A DNA stretch of 64,000 nt from NCBI GenBank assembly GCA_025435555.1, contig JAIWWG010000054.1, positions 185,067 through 249,066 on the forward strand, in the 5' to 3' direction. A model generated the notes under the pieces. It searched no databases and was not told the DNA's origin. It saw only the letters and a list, made by a program, of their open reading frames with translations. The stretch is from Chytriomyces cf. hyalinus JEL632. Taxonomy: Eukaryota; Chytridiomycota; Chytridiomycetes; Chytridiales; Chytriomycetaceae. Of this stretch, positions 35,162 through 45,963 are shown piece by piece. Position numbers and translations under genes: made by a program. How positions within the stretch are numbered: position 1 is the first letter of the stretch; every line of letters starts with the position of its first letter.

Positions 35162-35419
35162 TCAAGATTCCAAAACCACAAAATTTGGGATTTTGCTTTT
35201 CCAGACACGGCACAACTGTGAAACGGAACAGAGTCATAATGAAACACTTGCCAAACAAAAATGGGACGAGAGGGAATGGGGCGTTGCTGTTTCTGATTCT
35301 GATTCTCCTTCCTCTTCTCTCTTTTTGTATCTCGCTTTCTCCCTTTCTCTCTCCTTCACGTAAATCCCACCAAGTATGTGCATGTAAATCCTGGCTATTT
35401 AAAAGAAAACAGTAAATAT
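35162..35419. promoter_or_regulatory. Divergent intergenic region, PP2C / GH18-like A
   Basis: The 258 bases separate the start codons of two divergent genes. No motif assigned. Confidence 0.35.
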
Positions 35420-37044
35420 ATGCATTTGTCACGCTACAGCTTCCTGCTAGCCCTATCAGCTGCCTCCACGGCTGCTCAGTCTGACGCGTTGGGGAAAAAG
35501 TACTCCCTCATCTCCTACTGGGGTCAGAATATCGCCAAGAACCAGTTTCCTGAAAATCAGCAGGAAGCCTCGCTCAAGTACTTTTGCCAAGTCAGCGATT
35601 ACGATGTTATCCATGTGACGGGTAAACCATCTTTTTGACACGGTGTTTCATGTTCTGTCTCTGTATGTTTCATTATATATAATTATGCCCAGGCGTCATG
35701 ACGTACAACAGCGTCAAAGGATACCCTGGCATCGATCTTTCGAATCACTGCAACCTTCCAACAAATGTTTGGAAAGGATGGCCCGAACAAACGCGAAACG
35801 GATTTTCCTTGTTGAACTGCAGCGCAGTTGGAAAAGATATTGACGCGTGCCAGAAAATGGGCAAAAGGGTTATCATTTCAATCAGTTGAGCGGCCTCGGT
35901 TTTTTTCTTTTCATGGTGCGTTTCGATTGCTGGCATCTTATCCCAGCTATAAAGATCCAATGGACGTGATGAGTCTGAATGTTGGCGATGCGGCGTATCC
36001 GGTGGCTGTGGCAAAGAATATCTGGGATTTATTCTTGGGTGGAGCTTCTGATTTTAGACCGTTTGGCCAGACAGTTGCGCTGGATGGGTAATGCTGTTTG
36101 GAAGCAGATGACGGGTTCACTTTAACAAATGTCATCCATTGATAGCGTTGATCTGCACTTGTGGAACAATAATCAAGACGGCGTGCCTTTACTAGTGGCT
36201 GAACTGCGGAGACTGATGGGCACTTACTTTACGCTTTCTGGTGTGGTCTCTTTGAAACTTATATCGCGCGTATCCTGTTTCTAACCGATCTGGGGTTCCT
36301 GAATCCCAGCTTCTCCGCGATGCCAATTTCCAGATTACATCTTCAATCCAACCACATTTCCCAACATGTCATCCTTCTTCAATTACACGGTCCCTTACTT
36401 TCTCGGAAGCCCCAACATTTGCGGATTTGCTGGAAACAATCCAGCCGGATTCTGGACCTCTTTAGACGCGTGGAACACGTGGTTGAAACCGCAGCAATTG
36501 CCCATGTACATTGGACTCGTCGATTGGACTGTTGAAGCGTGGGCGCAGGCTGCCGGTGGGGATTATATATCTCCGACAGAGTTTGTTGCGGGGGATCTTG
36601 TGCGGAGATTTAAGGCGTATTCGCAGTTTTCTGGGTTTGCGTTGCAGGATGGTGTGTGTGGTTTTTATTTTTATTTTTTTGGCCTTGTATCCAGCAAGTT
36701 GGAATTCTGAACATGTCATTTTTTCTATAGCATCGTATGACACGCAAAATGTCCCGTGCGCAAACGATCCAGTCAAATCCAAGAGAACATACTCGCGATT
36801 CCTGTTTCAGCAGCTAACGTTGCCGCTGGACAAGGCAGGAAACAACACTGCTGGCGAGTACCTGTGTCTCACGAAAACGGTTGCAACACCGACAATGCAA
36901 ACAGTATCGAAAACTTCAAGTCGGCCGCGTGGGAATGCAGTCACGTTTGCAAATAAAACTTCAACAACAAGTGCGGCAATGAGCGTTTTTGTTGAGAGAA
37001 GTTGGGGGGTTTGGGTGGCTTTCTACTTAATGTTTCAGCTTTGA
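35420..37044 (+). CDS. Secreted GH18 (class III chitinase-fold) protein, catalytic residues lost, copy A
   Basis: Exons 35420-35621, 35693-35884, 35955-36087, 36146-36240, 36310-36651 and 36731-37044 give 425 residues. A signal peptide is followed by LISYWGQN, YPGIDLSNHC and GKDIDACQKMGKRVIISI, all typical of fungal class III chitinases. At the active-site strand (about residue 175) the sequence reads LDGVDLHLW where enzymes have DGxDxDxE: the last Asp is His and the catalytic Glu is Trp. Hydrolysis is therefore unlikely and a chitin-binding (chi-lectin) role is inferred. A Thr/Ser-rich C-terminus ends in a hydrophobic segment, possibly a GPI signal. Tandem paralogue of the next gene. Confidence 0.88.
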
Positions 37045-37174
37045 CGAGAATTCGAATTCAGTGTGGTGGGATAGAGAATAAAAAATGCAATGCTTGTTTT
37101 ACTTGTTAACAATTAACCGGCGTGTGTGGGTTTGTCACCTTTGGAATTTTGTCCAAACATATCCACCGAAAATT

Positions 37175-38701
37175 ATGGTCCGGTTCTCTGCAGCAGTCCT
37201 AGTCGCATCGCTGCTGGCCACTGCCTTTGCAGAGTACAAACTGATTTCATACTGGGGACAGGATTTGAGCAAGAAGGAGGTGTCGCTGGCAACGCTGTGT
37301 CAAACTGGGCCTTATGATATCATTCACTTGAGAGGTAAGAGAGGCTGATCTTGCTTCCTTCACGGGGTGTGATTCGTACATCTTTTTGCCCTGTACAGGA
37401 ATCTTGTCATATTCCGCCGTCCGATCGTATCCTGGGATTGATTTCAGCTCGCACTGCAATTTCCCTGGTTTTGGGTTTCAGGGATGGCCGCGGTTCAGTA
37501 AAAACGGGCTTTCCCTTCTCAGCTGTGAAGAGATTGGAAAAGATATTCAAACATGCCAAGGACTCGGGAAAAAGGTGCTGATCTCTCTGGGTGAGTGAAA
37601 ACACATTTGCGCCTTTATCCTTCAAAAGTTTATATGAAAAAATCTTGCGCGTTTTCCTTCAGACCCTTTGGATTCCATGACAGCGACAGTAACGAATGAG
37701 AATGCAACAATCGTTGGAAATATTGACACTGTTGCGCAAAACATTTGGGATTTGTTTTTGGGCGGGCAGTCCTCGTTCCGGCCGTTTGGTGACGGCGTGA
37801 CAGTGGATGGGATTGACTTTCATTTGTGGAATGAAAACGCGGTTGGAGTTGCGTCGCTTGTATCGCAGATTGCGGAGTGGAGTAACAAGACGTTTATCCT
37901 GGCAGGTGTGTGTTTGTTTGATTTCACTTGGTGTTGCTGCTCACTCCTTTGCAACAGCGTCGCCGAAATGCAATTTCCCGAATTACATCTTTAACGCGCA
38001 AAGTTTCCCGAATTTCACAAAAACGTTTGATTATGTTGTGCCCTTCTTCTTGACAGGATACAACGGCGCCTGCGCATACAATGTGAACAAGCAAGGATTT
38101 TGGAGCACGTTGAAAGATTGGAGCAAGTTTGCAAAGAAAGTTCCCGTTTATGTTGGTTTAAGCCAGTGGAGCGTGATTCCGTCCGTGAATGCGGGGCCTG
38201 GGGATTATATTTCTACCGAGACGTTTGTGAGCGATGATATCGTTCCGCAGTTGATAAAGATGCCCAATTTTGCGGGATTTGCGTTGATTGATGGTGACTA
38301 TTTTCTTCTTCATTTTCCCCATCGTTGTCGATTATTTTGGTGTTAAAGAAGCGATAACAGCTTCGTATGAAAATATCAACCGCCCGTGCTTGAATGATCC
38401 CAAGACATCTCAGAGGACTTACTCCCAGTTTCTTCACCAACAGCTGGTTCTCCCAGACGGTCAAGCTGGTAACAAAACTCTACCGGAGAACCAATGCCTG
38501 AATCACACGGTAGCAGTTACGAGTGCAGTTGAAAGCATCTCGGCAGCTGCTACAACTGGAACGGCGCGTTTGAATGTGCAGCCGTTGGCAGGGGTCGACA
38601 CTGCCGGCGCTGCGACTGGAGATACAACAAAGAGCGCGGCTTTCACGGGATATAAATATTCCGCAATGTTTTTGGTGTGCCTTGGATCGCTTTTGTTTTG
38701 A
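37175..38701 (+). CDS. Secreted GH18-fold protein, catalytic residues lost, copy B
   Basis: Exons 37175-37334, 37399-37590, 37663-37905, 37958-38293 and 38361-38701 give 423 residues. A clear signal peptide precedes LISYWGQD, YPGIDFSSHC and GKKVLISL. The active-site strand is VDGIDFHLW, again with His and Trp in place of the last Asp and the catalytic Glu. Exon 2 is 192 nt in both copies and other junctions match, but copy B lacks the intron that splits the active-site strand in A. The C-terminus is Thr/Ala-rich with a hydrophobic end suited to GPI anchoring. It is likely a wall- or surface-bound chitin-binding protein. Confidence 0.88.
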
Positions 38702-38787
38702 TCATAAATATTTGCTTCCATTTTATTTACCAAGTTCTGAAAGAAGGAGATGGGAATATTTCGCTTTTTCCAAAGTAAAAACGAACC

Positions 38788-39143
38788 ATGAACCGACTCC
38801 GGCTGCGGCCGACATGCCGGTTCGCAACCACCCAAACCAACACATCCCAATTCAAGTCTGCCGCGCTATTTACAATGCCCGCTGTCTCTGCCGAATCACT
38901 GAGACAGCGGGCCAACACGGCGCACTCGAATACCCCCTTCTCCAGCTTTGCAACTGAAGCTGCTCCGGAGCCTTCCATGTTTGGAGCGTCTGCCTTCTCG
39001 GAGGGAAAGTTTTCGGCGGGGAGGGCAGATCGGAAGGGGGCATCATCTGTGAGTGTGTTTTTTTTTTGCGGCCCCAGGATCTATGGAAGCGCATTAACAA
39101 GCTTGTTTACAGTTTTCTGAAGGAATCGGGGCCACGATATTGA
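38788..39143 (+). CDS. Small putative mitochondrial protein
   Basis: Exons 38788-39048 and 39078-39143 (29-nt candidate intron GTGAGT..CCCAG) give 108 residues. The N-terminus, MNRLRLRPTCRFATTQ, is Arg-rich with no acidic residue and looks like a matrix presequence. The last exon adds DLWKRINKLVYSFLKESG. The intron is shorter than others here, so the join is uncertain. Family not recognised; a minus-strand frame overlaps it. Confidence 0.4.
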
Positions 39144-39495
39144 AGGCATGCGCATCTGGACATAACGGGGGTGTTGTTGGAGGACGCGTTGTGGAGGCTT
39201 GGATGGTTCAGTTTGAAGATGACTTCTAACAGGAAGCGCTGCTGGCTCGACTGGACTGGACTGGACTGGTTGTTTGATCGAGGAGAGTTGCTCGTCTGTC
39301 TCGTTGATAAACCACGGTTGCGAAATAAAATATCGATCGTCTCTCTTTACATACATTTGTAAAAAAAAAAAAAAAAAAAAAGAAAGGAAGCAAGAAAGAG
39401 GATATGTAAGATAAACGGAACCCAAGTTTGAATGAGATGGGCGCGGATAAAATTACGAAAAATCCGAGCAAAAGAATTGCGCCCGTGGAAGACGG
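39144..39495. other. Spacer with short repeats
   Basis: Contains a GACTG-type tandem (about 39,249-39,268) and an A21 run (about 39,361-39,381). An open minus frame here (stop near 39,081) is not supported by domains. Confidence 0.4.
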
Positions 39496-42400
39496 TTACT
39501 TCCGTTTCAGCAATGGAAGGTTTGGCGCTGCTGTGTTTTCCACACCCGCTGGAACGACGCCCAGTTTCAACAGCGATTTATCTGTGAGAGAGGGCAGCAT
39601 GACAGAGTCCTTGTGGGCGGGAGGAGATAATAGAGGTCAGCTTTGGCAGTTTGCATCAATGAATACGTACCTTTGCAAGATGACTCTGCGCGATTTTATG
39701 CTTTGTTTTTGTCTCGGAGTCATATTGGTGGAGAAGTGGTGGAAGATTGCTTTGGGCGTTGACTGGCATGGAGTTGTATGAGTTTGAAGGAGGCGGGGCA
39801 AAACTGAGCACCGGAAACTGCGGGTACAATTCTGTTAGCACGGTAACCTAAGTACGCTTTAAAAAGAACACGTAGTTACCTTGGTGTTGTTGTTTGGCGC
39901 AATTTTCCCAACAACTCCAAACATTGCCGAATTTTCGGACCGCGTTTCATTCGTGCCAACAACGTTATTGACATGCAATCTGCCGAGTTTATGTCCCAGC
40001 ATCGGGTTTCGTTTTATGTCCGAGTTGCCGACTTGTTGGATCCGCCGTGCACGAGCCAGAACGGCTTCTGCGGCTTTCTTTTCGGTCCCGCCAGCGCGTC
40101 GCCGGATTGGGATATTTGCTTCTTTCAGAGTTGTTGAAGAGTTTGAAGCTTCGCTTTCTGACCGCAGCTTTGATTGTTGGTTTTGGTGGATAGATTCATC
40201 AGATGCCATTTGTTGATGATGTGCTGAGAGTGATTGAGTTAACGGTTGCAGGTGTTGCACTTTTGGTGGATTCTGTTGCAACTGGAACTGTTTCTGAATT
40301 TGCGCCTGGTGCTGCGGGTTAATGTGGGGGTGGGGTATATGCGGTAAATGCGTTGATTCGCTTGGTATTGAGTGTTTCTGATTGGTGGTGACGTGCGTTG
40401 TATGGGGTTGAGTTTGCGAGTGCATGGCTTCGGGCTGGTGTCCACCAATGAACAAGTCGGAATGTTCCAGCGGTTGTTCCGATTTGGTTTTTGTGTGTTG
40501 TTTTAATGGTGGATCTGGGTCGGCGTGTTTCACGTGTTTTTCAGTGTCTGGGTGAGGTTTTTGGGTGGTGTGGATGAGTGTGTGAGGGGCCCCGATTGCG
40601 GGGAGGTGCACGTGTTCTGGTTCTGGAGGTTTTTGGTGGTGGCTTGTTGCATCGGTGTCGGATTGGTGGTGTTGTTGCGGTTCGATTTCTTTGCCCTTGG
40701 GTCGGTGTTGGTGGTTGGTGGTTGGTGGCTTGTCTTCTGTGGTAATGCTTTCGCTTGATTCTGCTACGGTCACAAGATTACTCACTGTAAACGCCGGATG
40801 CGTTAGTTTACACAGTTATTTTCTAGTTGAGAGGTATTATCGAACCTGAAACCGTCTTTTCTGGTGCTAAACTTGGCGGATGCTCTTCTTTGGTATCTTT
40901 GGTTTTAATGTGCGTTGACGAGACGGTTGCTTCAGAATTCCCAGGTGGTTCCGCCTGAATCGGATCAGGAAAATGCATTCAGTCTCTTCGTTACCATCAT
41001 CAAGTGGTACCTTTGTCGAGGCTGACGGTTTCGCTGAAGTTGACAGTTTCCCCGCAGCTTGCAGCGAATCCTGCGAAATCGAGTTTGTCGCTTTCAAGCT
41101 GTTGATGTCTTTGAAAAACGCGTGTTTCAGAGCTTCTTTTGCCGAAATACTTTTTTTTTGCATTGGAATTTTTGTTCCAGTCAGCCTTGAAGACAAAGTT
41201 TTTGGACAAATTACAGGGTACCGGTCATCTGGATTATAGATCAACAACGCGTGAATAATGTCTAGACACTCCTGCGAGACATACGGAAGCAGCGTTTTTA
41301 TCCCCGTCCCCTCTTTCGGCGTGAACTGGAATTTGGGGGAACTTGCGCGGCTCCTGTGGTTTCAACGTTTTTAGTACAAACAAGAAAGAAAGCAAAAAGT
41401 GCCAAACCCGAGCATTTGCTTCAACAATTTCGGACTCGGTGTTCCCATAATATTATGAATTCGATGGATTTGGTCGAGTTCATTGGCGCCAGGGAATAAT
41501 GGAGCTTTTGAAATGACTTCATACAGAACGCAGCCGGCGCTCCAAATGTCCATCTTGTACGTGTATATTCCATCGCATAGTAGACATTCTGGCGGCCTGT
41601 ACCACCGTGTTGCAATGTATTCTGTATAAGGTTGTTTTGAGTGGATGCCCCTGCAGGATCCGAAATCTGCGATTTTGATGTTGAAGTCTTTGACGAGGAT
41701 GTTCTGGCAAACCCCCGAGTGTTTTTTTTTTTGGGTGGTTAGGTTTTTTAGTTGAAAGATAACGGGGGCGGTTACCTCAGGTTTGATGTCGCGGTGAAAG
41801 ATTCCCTTTCTATTAACAACAAACGATGGTGTTAAATTTGAGAAGATGAACTTGTTGATAAACAGCACTTATACCCATGGATATATTCGAGCCCTTTACA
41901 AATCTGGTGCATGTACATTTTAGCCTTGCTCTCAGTCATGAGCAGGTTTTTCCGAGAAATGAGCTCGTATAAATTGCAGTCCATCAGTTCGAAATTCAAA
42001 GAAAGAACGCCATTTCGCGGCTCGCTAAAGTGCGGGCCAAAAGGAGGGAACGTTAGCATTTCGCACGCGGGTGTGTTTTCGAAATTTGTCGAAAAAGCAT
42101 AAACGAACAAGATCACGTCTTCGAGGTCCACAATATGCGGATGCGGGTTTAATCGCCGTAGTGCCTGAATTTCGCGAAGTCCTTCAATTTCTTCAAAGCT
42201 ATGGACCGCAACCAGCGTTAGCGTTACTGTCGGTTTTATATGCTGTGCGAGATATACGGTACCTGTTGAAATGTTTCCTGAATCGTTTCATGGCTGAAAT
42301 CTGCCCAGTTCGCTTGTGTTTGACTTTTAGGACTTCTGAAAAAGTTCCTTCACCGAGTTTGCACATGAGCCTGAAATCTGTATTTTTGTTTCGAGAAAGG

Positions 42401-42531
42401 AATCGAAAAGCGCGTTCAGGATTTCGTGGAAACGATTGCTGTGTGCTCCTTGTGGGGTTATAACCTTCGAGACGCGTTGCGCTCCCGTCGGGCTTTTGAA
42501 CTTCTTTTCCGGACAAGTTTTGATCGCTCAT
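39496..42531 (-). CDS. MOK-type (RCK family) ciliary Ser/Thr kinase with long tail
   Basis: Exons 42531-42263, 42198-42109, 42024-41875, 41809-41776, 41703-41408, 41353-41222, 41149-41011, 40954-40846, 40784-39880, 39817-39671 and 39609-39496 give 794 residues. The kinase domain (about 55-340) has GEGTFSEV, SAMKRF, FHRDIKPENILV, ADFGSC, activation-loop TEY in SKQPYTEYIATRWYRPPE, and NELDQIHRIHNIMGTPSP. DFGSCRG.YSKQPYTEY-type wording is specific to MOK among MAK/ICK/MOK kinases, which regulate ciliary length and transport. Removing intron 42025-42108 restores VILFEPRNGVLSL. A His/Gln/Pro-rich tail of over 400 residues follows. Confidence 0.92.
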
Positions 42532-43248
42532 TCCTTTTCCGTAATCTTTCGTAACGGTTTGAGGTATGATTTCGTGATTTTGAGGATCGAAGGTTCGATT
42601 GGTTCTTTCTGGTGTTGGACTATGGGTATCTGCTGCACCGTGTGCTGGTTGATTTTAAAGACAAGGCGCGTCGGGGCCTATTCGTGTGACGCACCTGATC
42701 TGACTTCCAAACGAAAGTGTCTAATAACCAGCGCGGCGGAGTTGAAGCTGTTGGCGCAGTGACTCTTAGAGTGGTTACAAGAAATATATGGCGATGGTTT
42801 GCAGATTTCCAACGCGATTTCCCCTCTCCGTCCCTATTGTTCTTGAAACTGCACAATCGTTCTGAACTAGGACGGACACTTGTTCGCGTTCTGTTGGAAA
42901 CTATGATCTCAGGCAGACAGACTCGTGTTTGTTCCTTCTGGCGGTTGTTGGTGCAGGAATGATCATCAACTTTGGGTTCTTATGAACTGACTCCCATGCT
43001 GCGGCATGCCTGATTCATTCTTTATCTCGCATTTATCTGTTTCTCTGTGTTGGACACATTGAAAATTCAGGCGTATTGGTAGTTGCTGTCTTGACTGCTG
43101 TGCGGTTGAAGAGCAGGGTGGGCAAGTTTGACAGCAGACCCAAACGACACGATGTATTCAAATAACACTACACTACTACTACATACATATGTTACACATT
43201 TGCAAAAGAAAAGAATGAAAAGCAGTCAACCTGGGCGCCAACCGAATG
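42532..43248. other. Intergenic, MOK upstream region
   Basis: 717 bases between two minus-strand genes. No ORF with coding character on either strand; it presumably holds the MOK promoter. Confidence 0.5.
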
Positions 43249-43835
43249 TCACGGTCCCTTTCTAGCCAACGTAATCGCCCTAATCAAGTCCTTTTCCCAC
43301 AGCCCAGATTCAAAATCCACTAGCCCGTACCACTCCAAAATGCGACACCAGTCCATAATACAGGCCTCGATCCAGTCCCACTCGTGATTCGACATGTGTA
43401 CATCTGGCAGTTGCGCTGGAGATGCGATTGCACGGAGCCATAGCATGTTGAGGGTCCGCCAAAAGAGCGGGGCGTCTTCGATTCCTTGGGATCTGTTGAT
43501 TGATAGTTGGGTGGGGTATGAGGGATGTGAGGGGGTCTGGATGCGAGCGTTTGGGTTTGTGAGGATAGCGGGTCTTGATGAGGGGGGTTGTTTTGCATTA
43601 GGGTTTTGTTGTACGCAGTGCAGTTGATATATGATACTTGCCTCGAACGCGCCAGACAAAGTGCTTCAATGTTGACGGTGACTGTATCTGTGGTCTCTTT
43701 CAACACGTCGACTGCTCGTTTCACCTGGGCCACATCCAGCAGCGACTGGGCCACGTTTAAGGCGTGCAATACAAGCGGCCCGTCAGCGCCGGCGTCGTTG
43801 TTGATGTTGTTCTGGGCAGGCGTTGGTGTGTTCAT
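43249..43835 (-). CDS. Uncharacterised small protein
   Basis: Exons 43835-43615 and 43492-43249 (intron GTACAA..CAACAG) give 154 residues. The N-terminal half is a predicted amphipathic helix (LDVAQVKRAVDVLKETTD). The C-terminal half is Trp-rich (NHEWDWIEACIMDWCRILEW). There is no signal peptide or known domain. The intron contains an open frame that competing models would retain, but its composition is unlike coding sequence. It starts 95 bp downstream of the Frizzled-like gene. Confidence 0.55.
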
Positions 43836-43930
43836 TTGGTGATGCTTGGTTTTTTGGTGTGATTTTTGCGTAGCAATTGGAGTTTCACAAGAACACACTT
43901 TTTTTTTATTCTCACGCGAGACGGTTTCCA

Positions 43931-45868
43931 TCAACTCCGGCTCCTTATCAGCTCGCTCCAATGCTGCAGCATCCCTGTCCCAACAACAAACCACAAACAG
44001 ATCCCCACCGACGCTAGCAGACAGTTTGAAATGCAGTACATGGCCAAGTTGGGCGCTTCTCGTGTTGCAATGTATTGACACGCTTCTCGTCCGTTGTTTA
44101 AGAGCAGGCAGCTGTACCATTCCTGGATCCACGGCTGTTTTGCCGAAATGCCGCCAGAAAGTTGGTAGAACTGGAAAAAGTATGTCTGGCGAAAGAGTTT
44201 TATCAGTATCTATTGTTTCGTATGGACAAGCAGCGTGAGCGTCTTTACCAAGGAAAATAGAGTAACGAGGGAAAACGTCAATGACAGCACCAGCGTGCGC
44301 CAGTTTTCTTTCAGTTGCGTGATAAAGTCCACGCGCTGATGCCTTCGATGATCTTCCACGTCCTGCACTTTTCCTGTCTGAGAGCTTTCGAAGGTGGGAG
44401 TATGTGTGCGTTTTGCCAAACTGAAGCCTGGGTAGTAAACAAGAGTAAACTGTCTTATTTTTCCTTCCACATTTCTCTGCTTCTTACCTTTCCTGACGAC
44501 ATCTTTTTTCAAAGCGACAGATTCTGGAGCAGGAGTCGTCCACCATACGTTAAATAGTGAGACCACAGTTGAAAGATGTATTGCCACCGTCACAGCAACG
44601 ATCACGATGAACGGATACCAAACCAACGGGTCCATTAGGGGTCCTCTTGGGTAGCATTCCTTTCCGACGGAAATAAACTGAGACTTCTTGTCAAAAGCTA
44701 CTGGGAGCAGCATCGCGACAGGTAGAACCCAAACAATCTGCAGATACACATACTTGTCCACAAAAAAGTTGATGTGCCAAATAATCTTGAGATGTAGATT
44801 CACCAAGTACACGGCGATCCATAGTAGCATTACGTACAACAGGTAAAAATGGATGGCTGCTTTCAAAACGCAGTTCATGTTGGATGAGGATGCGCTTGTG
44901 ACTGCGTCCTCGCAGTAATGTTTCATGGGGTCTTTGAGGGCGAATAAATTCATTAAGTGGAAGATGAAGGAACTGAGGCTGAAGTAGAGGACTATCCATT
45001 GTGGATGGACTTGTAGCTTCTTGAACAGCAAGATTGATAGGATGACAAAAACGCTTCCCAGCGTGGATGCGCCGTGAAGGAACAGATTCAAATGAACGCA
45101 TATTGAAATCTGGACGTCTGGGTAGAGATTATAAAAAGCTGGGCATGGGATACAGCAAGGCCCGTTGCAGAACTGATTTGGTATTGCGTTGGGATCTTCA
45201 GAATCGTTGCGAAGAGATTTCGGCAGTAGTGGATGTGGACAGGATATTGATTCCATGGATGTGTTTGTGGTCAGGGGAGAGTCTGTTGTGTTTGAAGGAA
45301 AGTCAGTGGCAAGCTCAGTTTCAACATTCTGATTTTTCTCAACCAGTTAAGTTTCCAGAAGAGCGACCCAGGCAATTTGATTTGTTTGAATAAGGCAATG
45401 GCGCGCCCATAACATTTGCGCTGCAGTTTGGGAGTGCTTCCGATTTACCAAACAGCATGAACGCGGATTTGCACAGCGAGCGGGCATCTTGACAGACATC
45501 TACACATGCGACGCTTTGTAAAGAGTTTTCTGCATTTGTTTTGTTGAATGCCGTGAATGATTGATTGTGTATCAGATGTTCCAAGCGAGCTTAGTACCGT
45601 CACCGCAGCTGGGATAGGCTGAGAAGCAAGACCATTTCAGAAACGCGGTTATACAAGGAGAATATCTTGTAGAAGAGTTGAGCGATAGAAGCAAGTCCAT
45701 CCCATGGCTTTTGAAGGCCTCTTCGATGAAGGCGATGGAAGATCCGTTGCCCAGGTACACTGGGTAGTCAATGAAGCGCCCGCAGTAGCCGCTCTGGTAA
45801 ATTTCGCACGACGGTGCTGCTGAGGGCAGTAGCGTCAGTAGTAGTAAGGCTGCTGACGTTGCGATCAT
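43931..45868 (-). CDS. Frizzled-like GPCR with extracellular cysteine-rich domain
   Basis: Exons 45868-45598, 45529-45344, 45282-44488, 44427-44249 and 44185-43931 give 561 residues. After a signal peptide (MIATSAALLLLTLLP), residues about 22-130 hold a Cys pattern like the Frizzled CRD (CEIYQSGYC, KWSCFSAYPSC, CVDVCQDARSLC). Seven helices follow (about 190-500), including HPQWIVLYFSLSSF and LPVAMLLPVAF, with a basic third loop. The last exon adds the final helix (SNCLLASVGICLWFVVG) and a short tail. Frizzled/Smoothened-like receptors are known from amoebozoans and some early fungi; ligand and pathway are unknown. Divergent from the next gene by only 95 bp. Confidence 0.8.
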
Positions 45869-45963
45869 CTTGGCGAATGTAAATCGCGGTGCAAGAATGG
45901 GTGACCGTAAATAAATTGTCACTGCAAAATATACGGACGTGTGTTCAACGCAGGAAAAATCTG
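45869..45963. promoter_or_regulatory. Very short divergent promoter
   Basis: Only 95 bases separate the start codons of the Frizzled-like gene and the plus-strand orphan gene, so their 5' UTRs probably abut or overlap. Confidence 0.4.

Noticed and set aside
39081-39425. Minus-strand frame of about 115 residues downstream of MOK
   Set aside because: The N-terminus derives from a poly-A/T tract, and no domain or splice extension was found; the plus-strand small gene fits slightly better.
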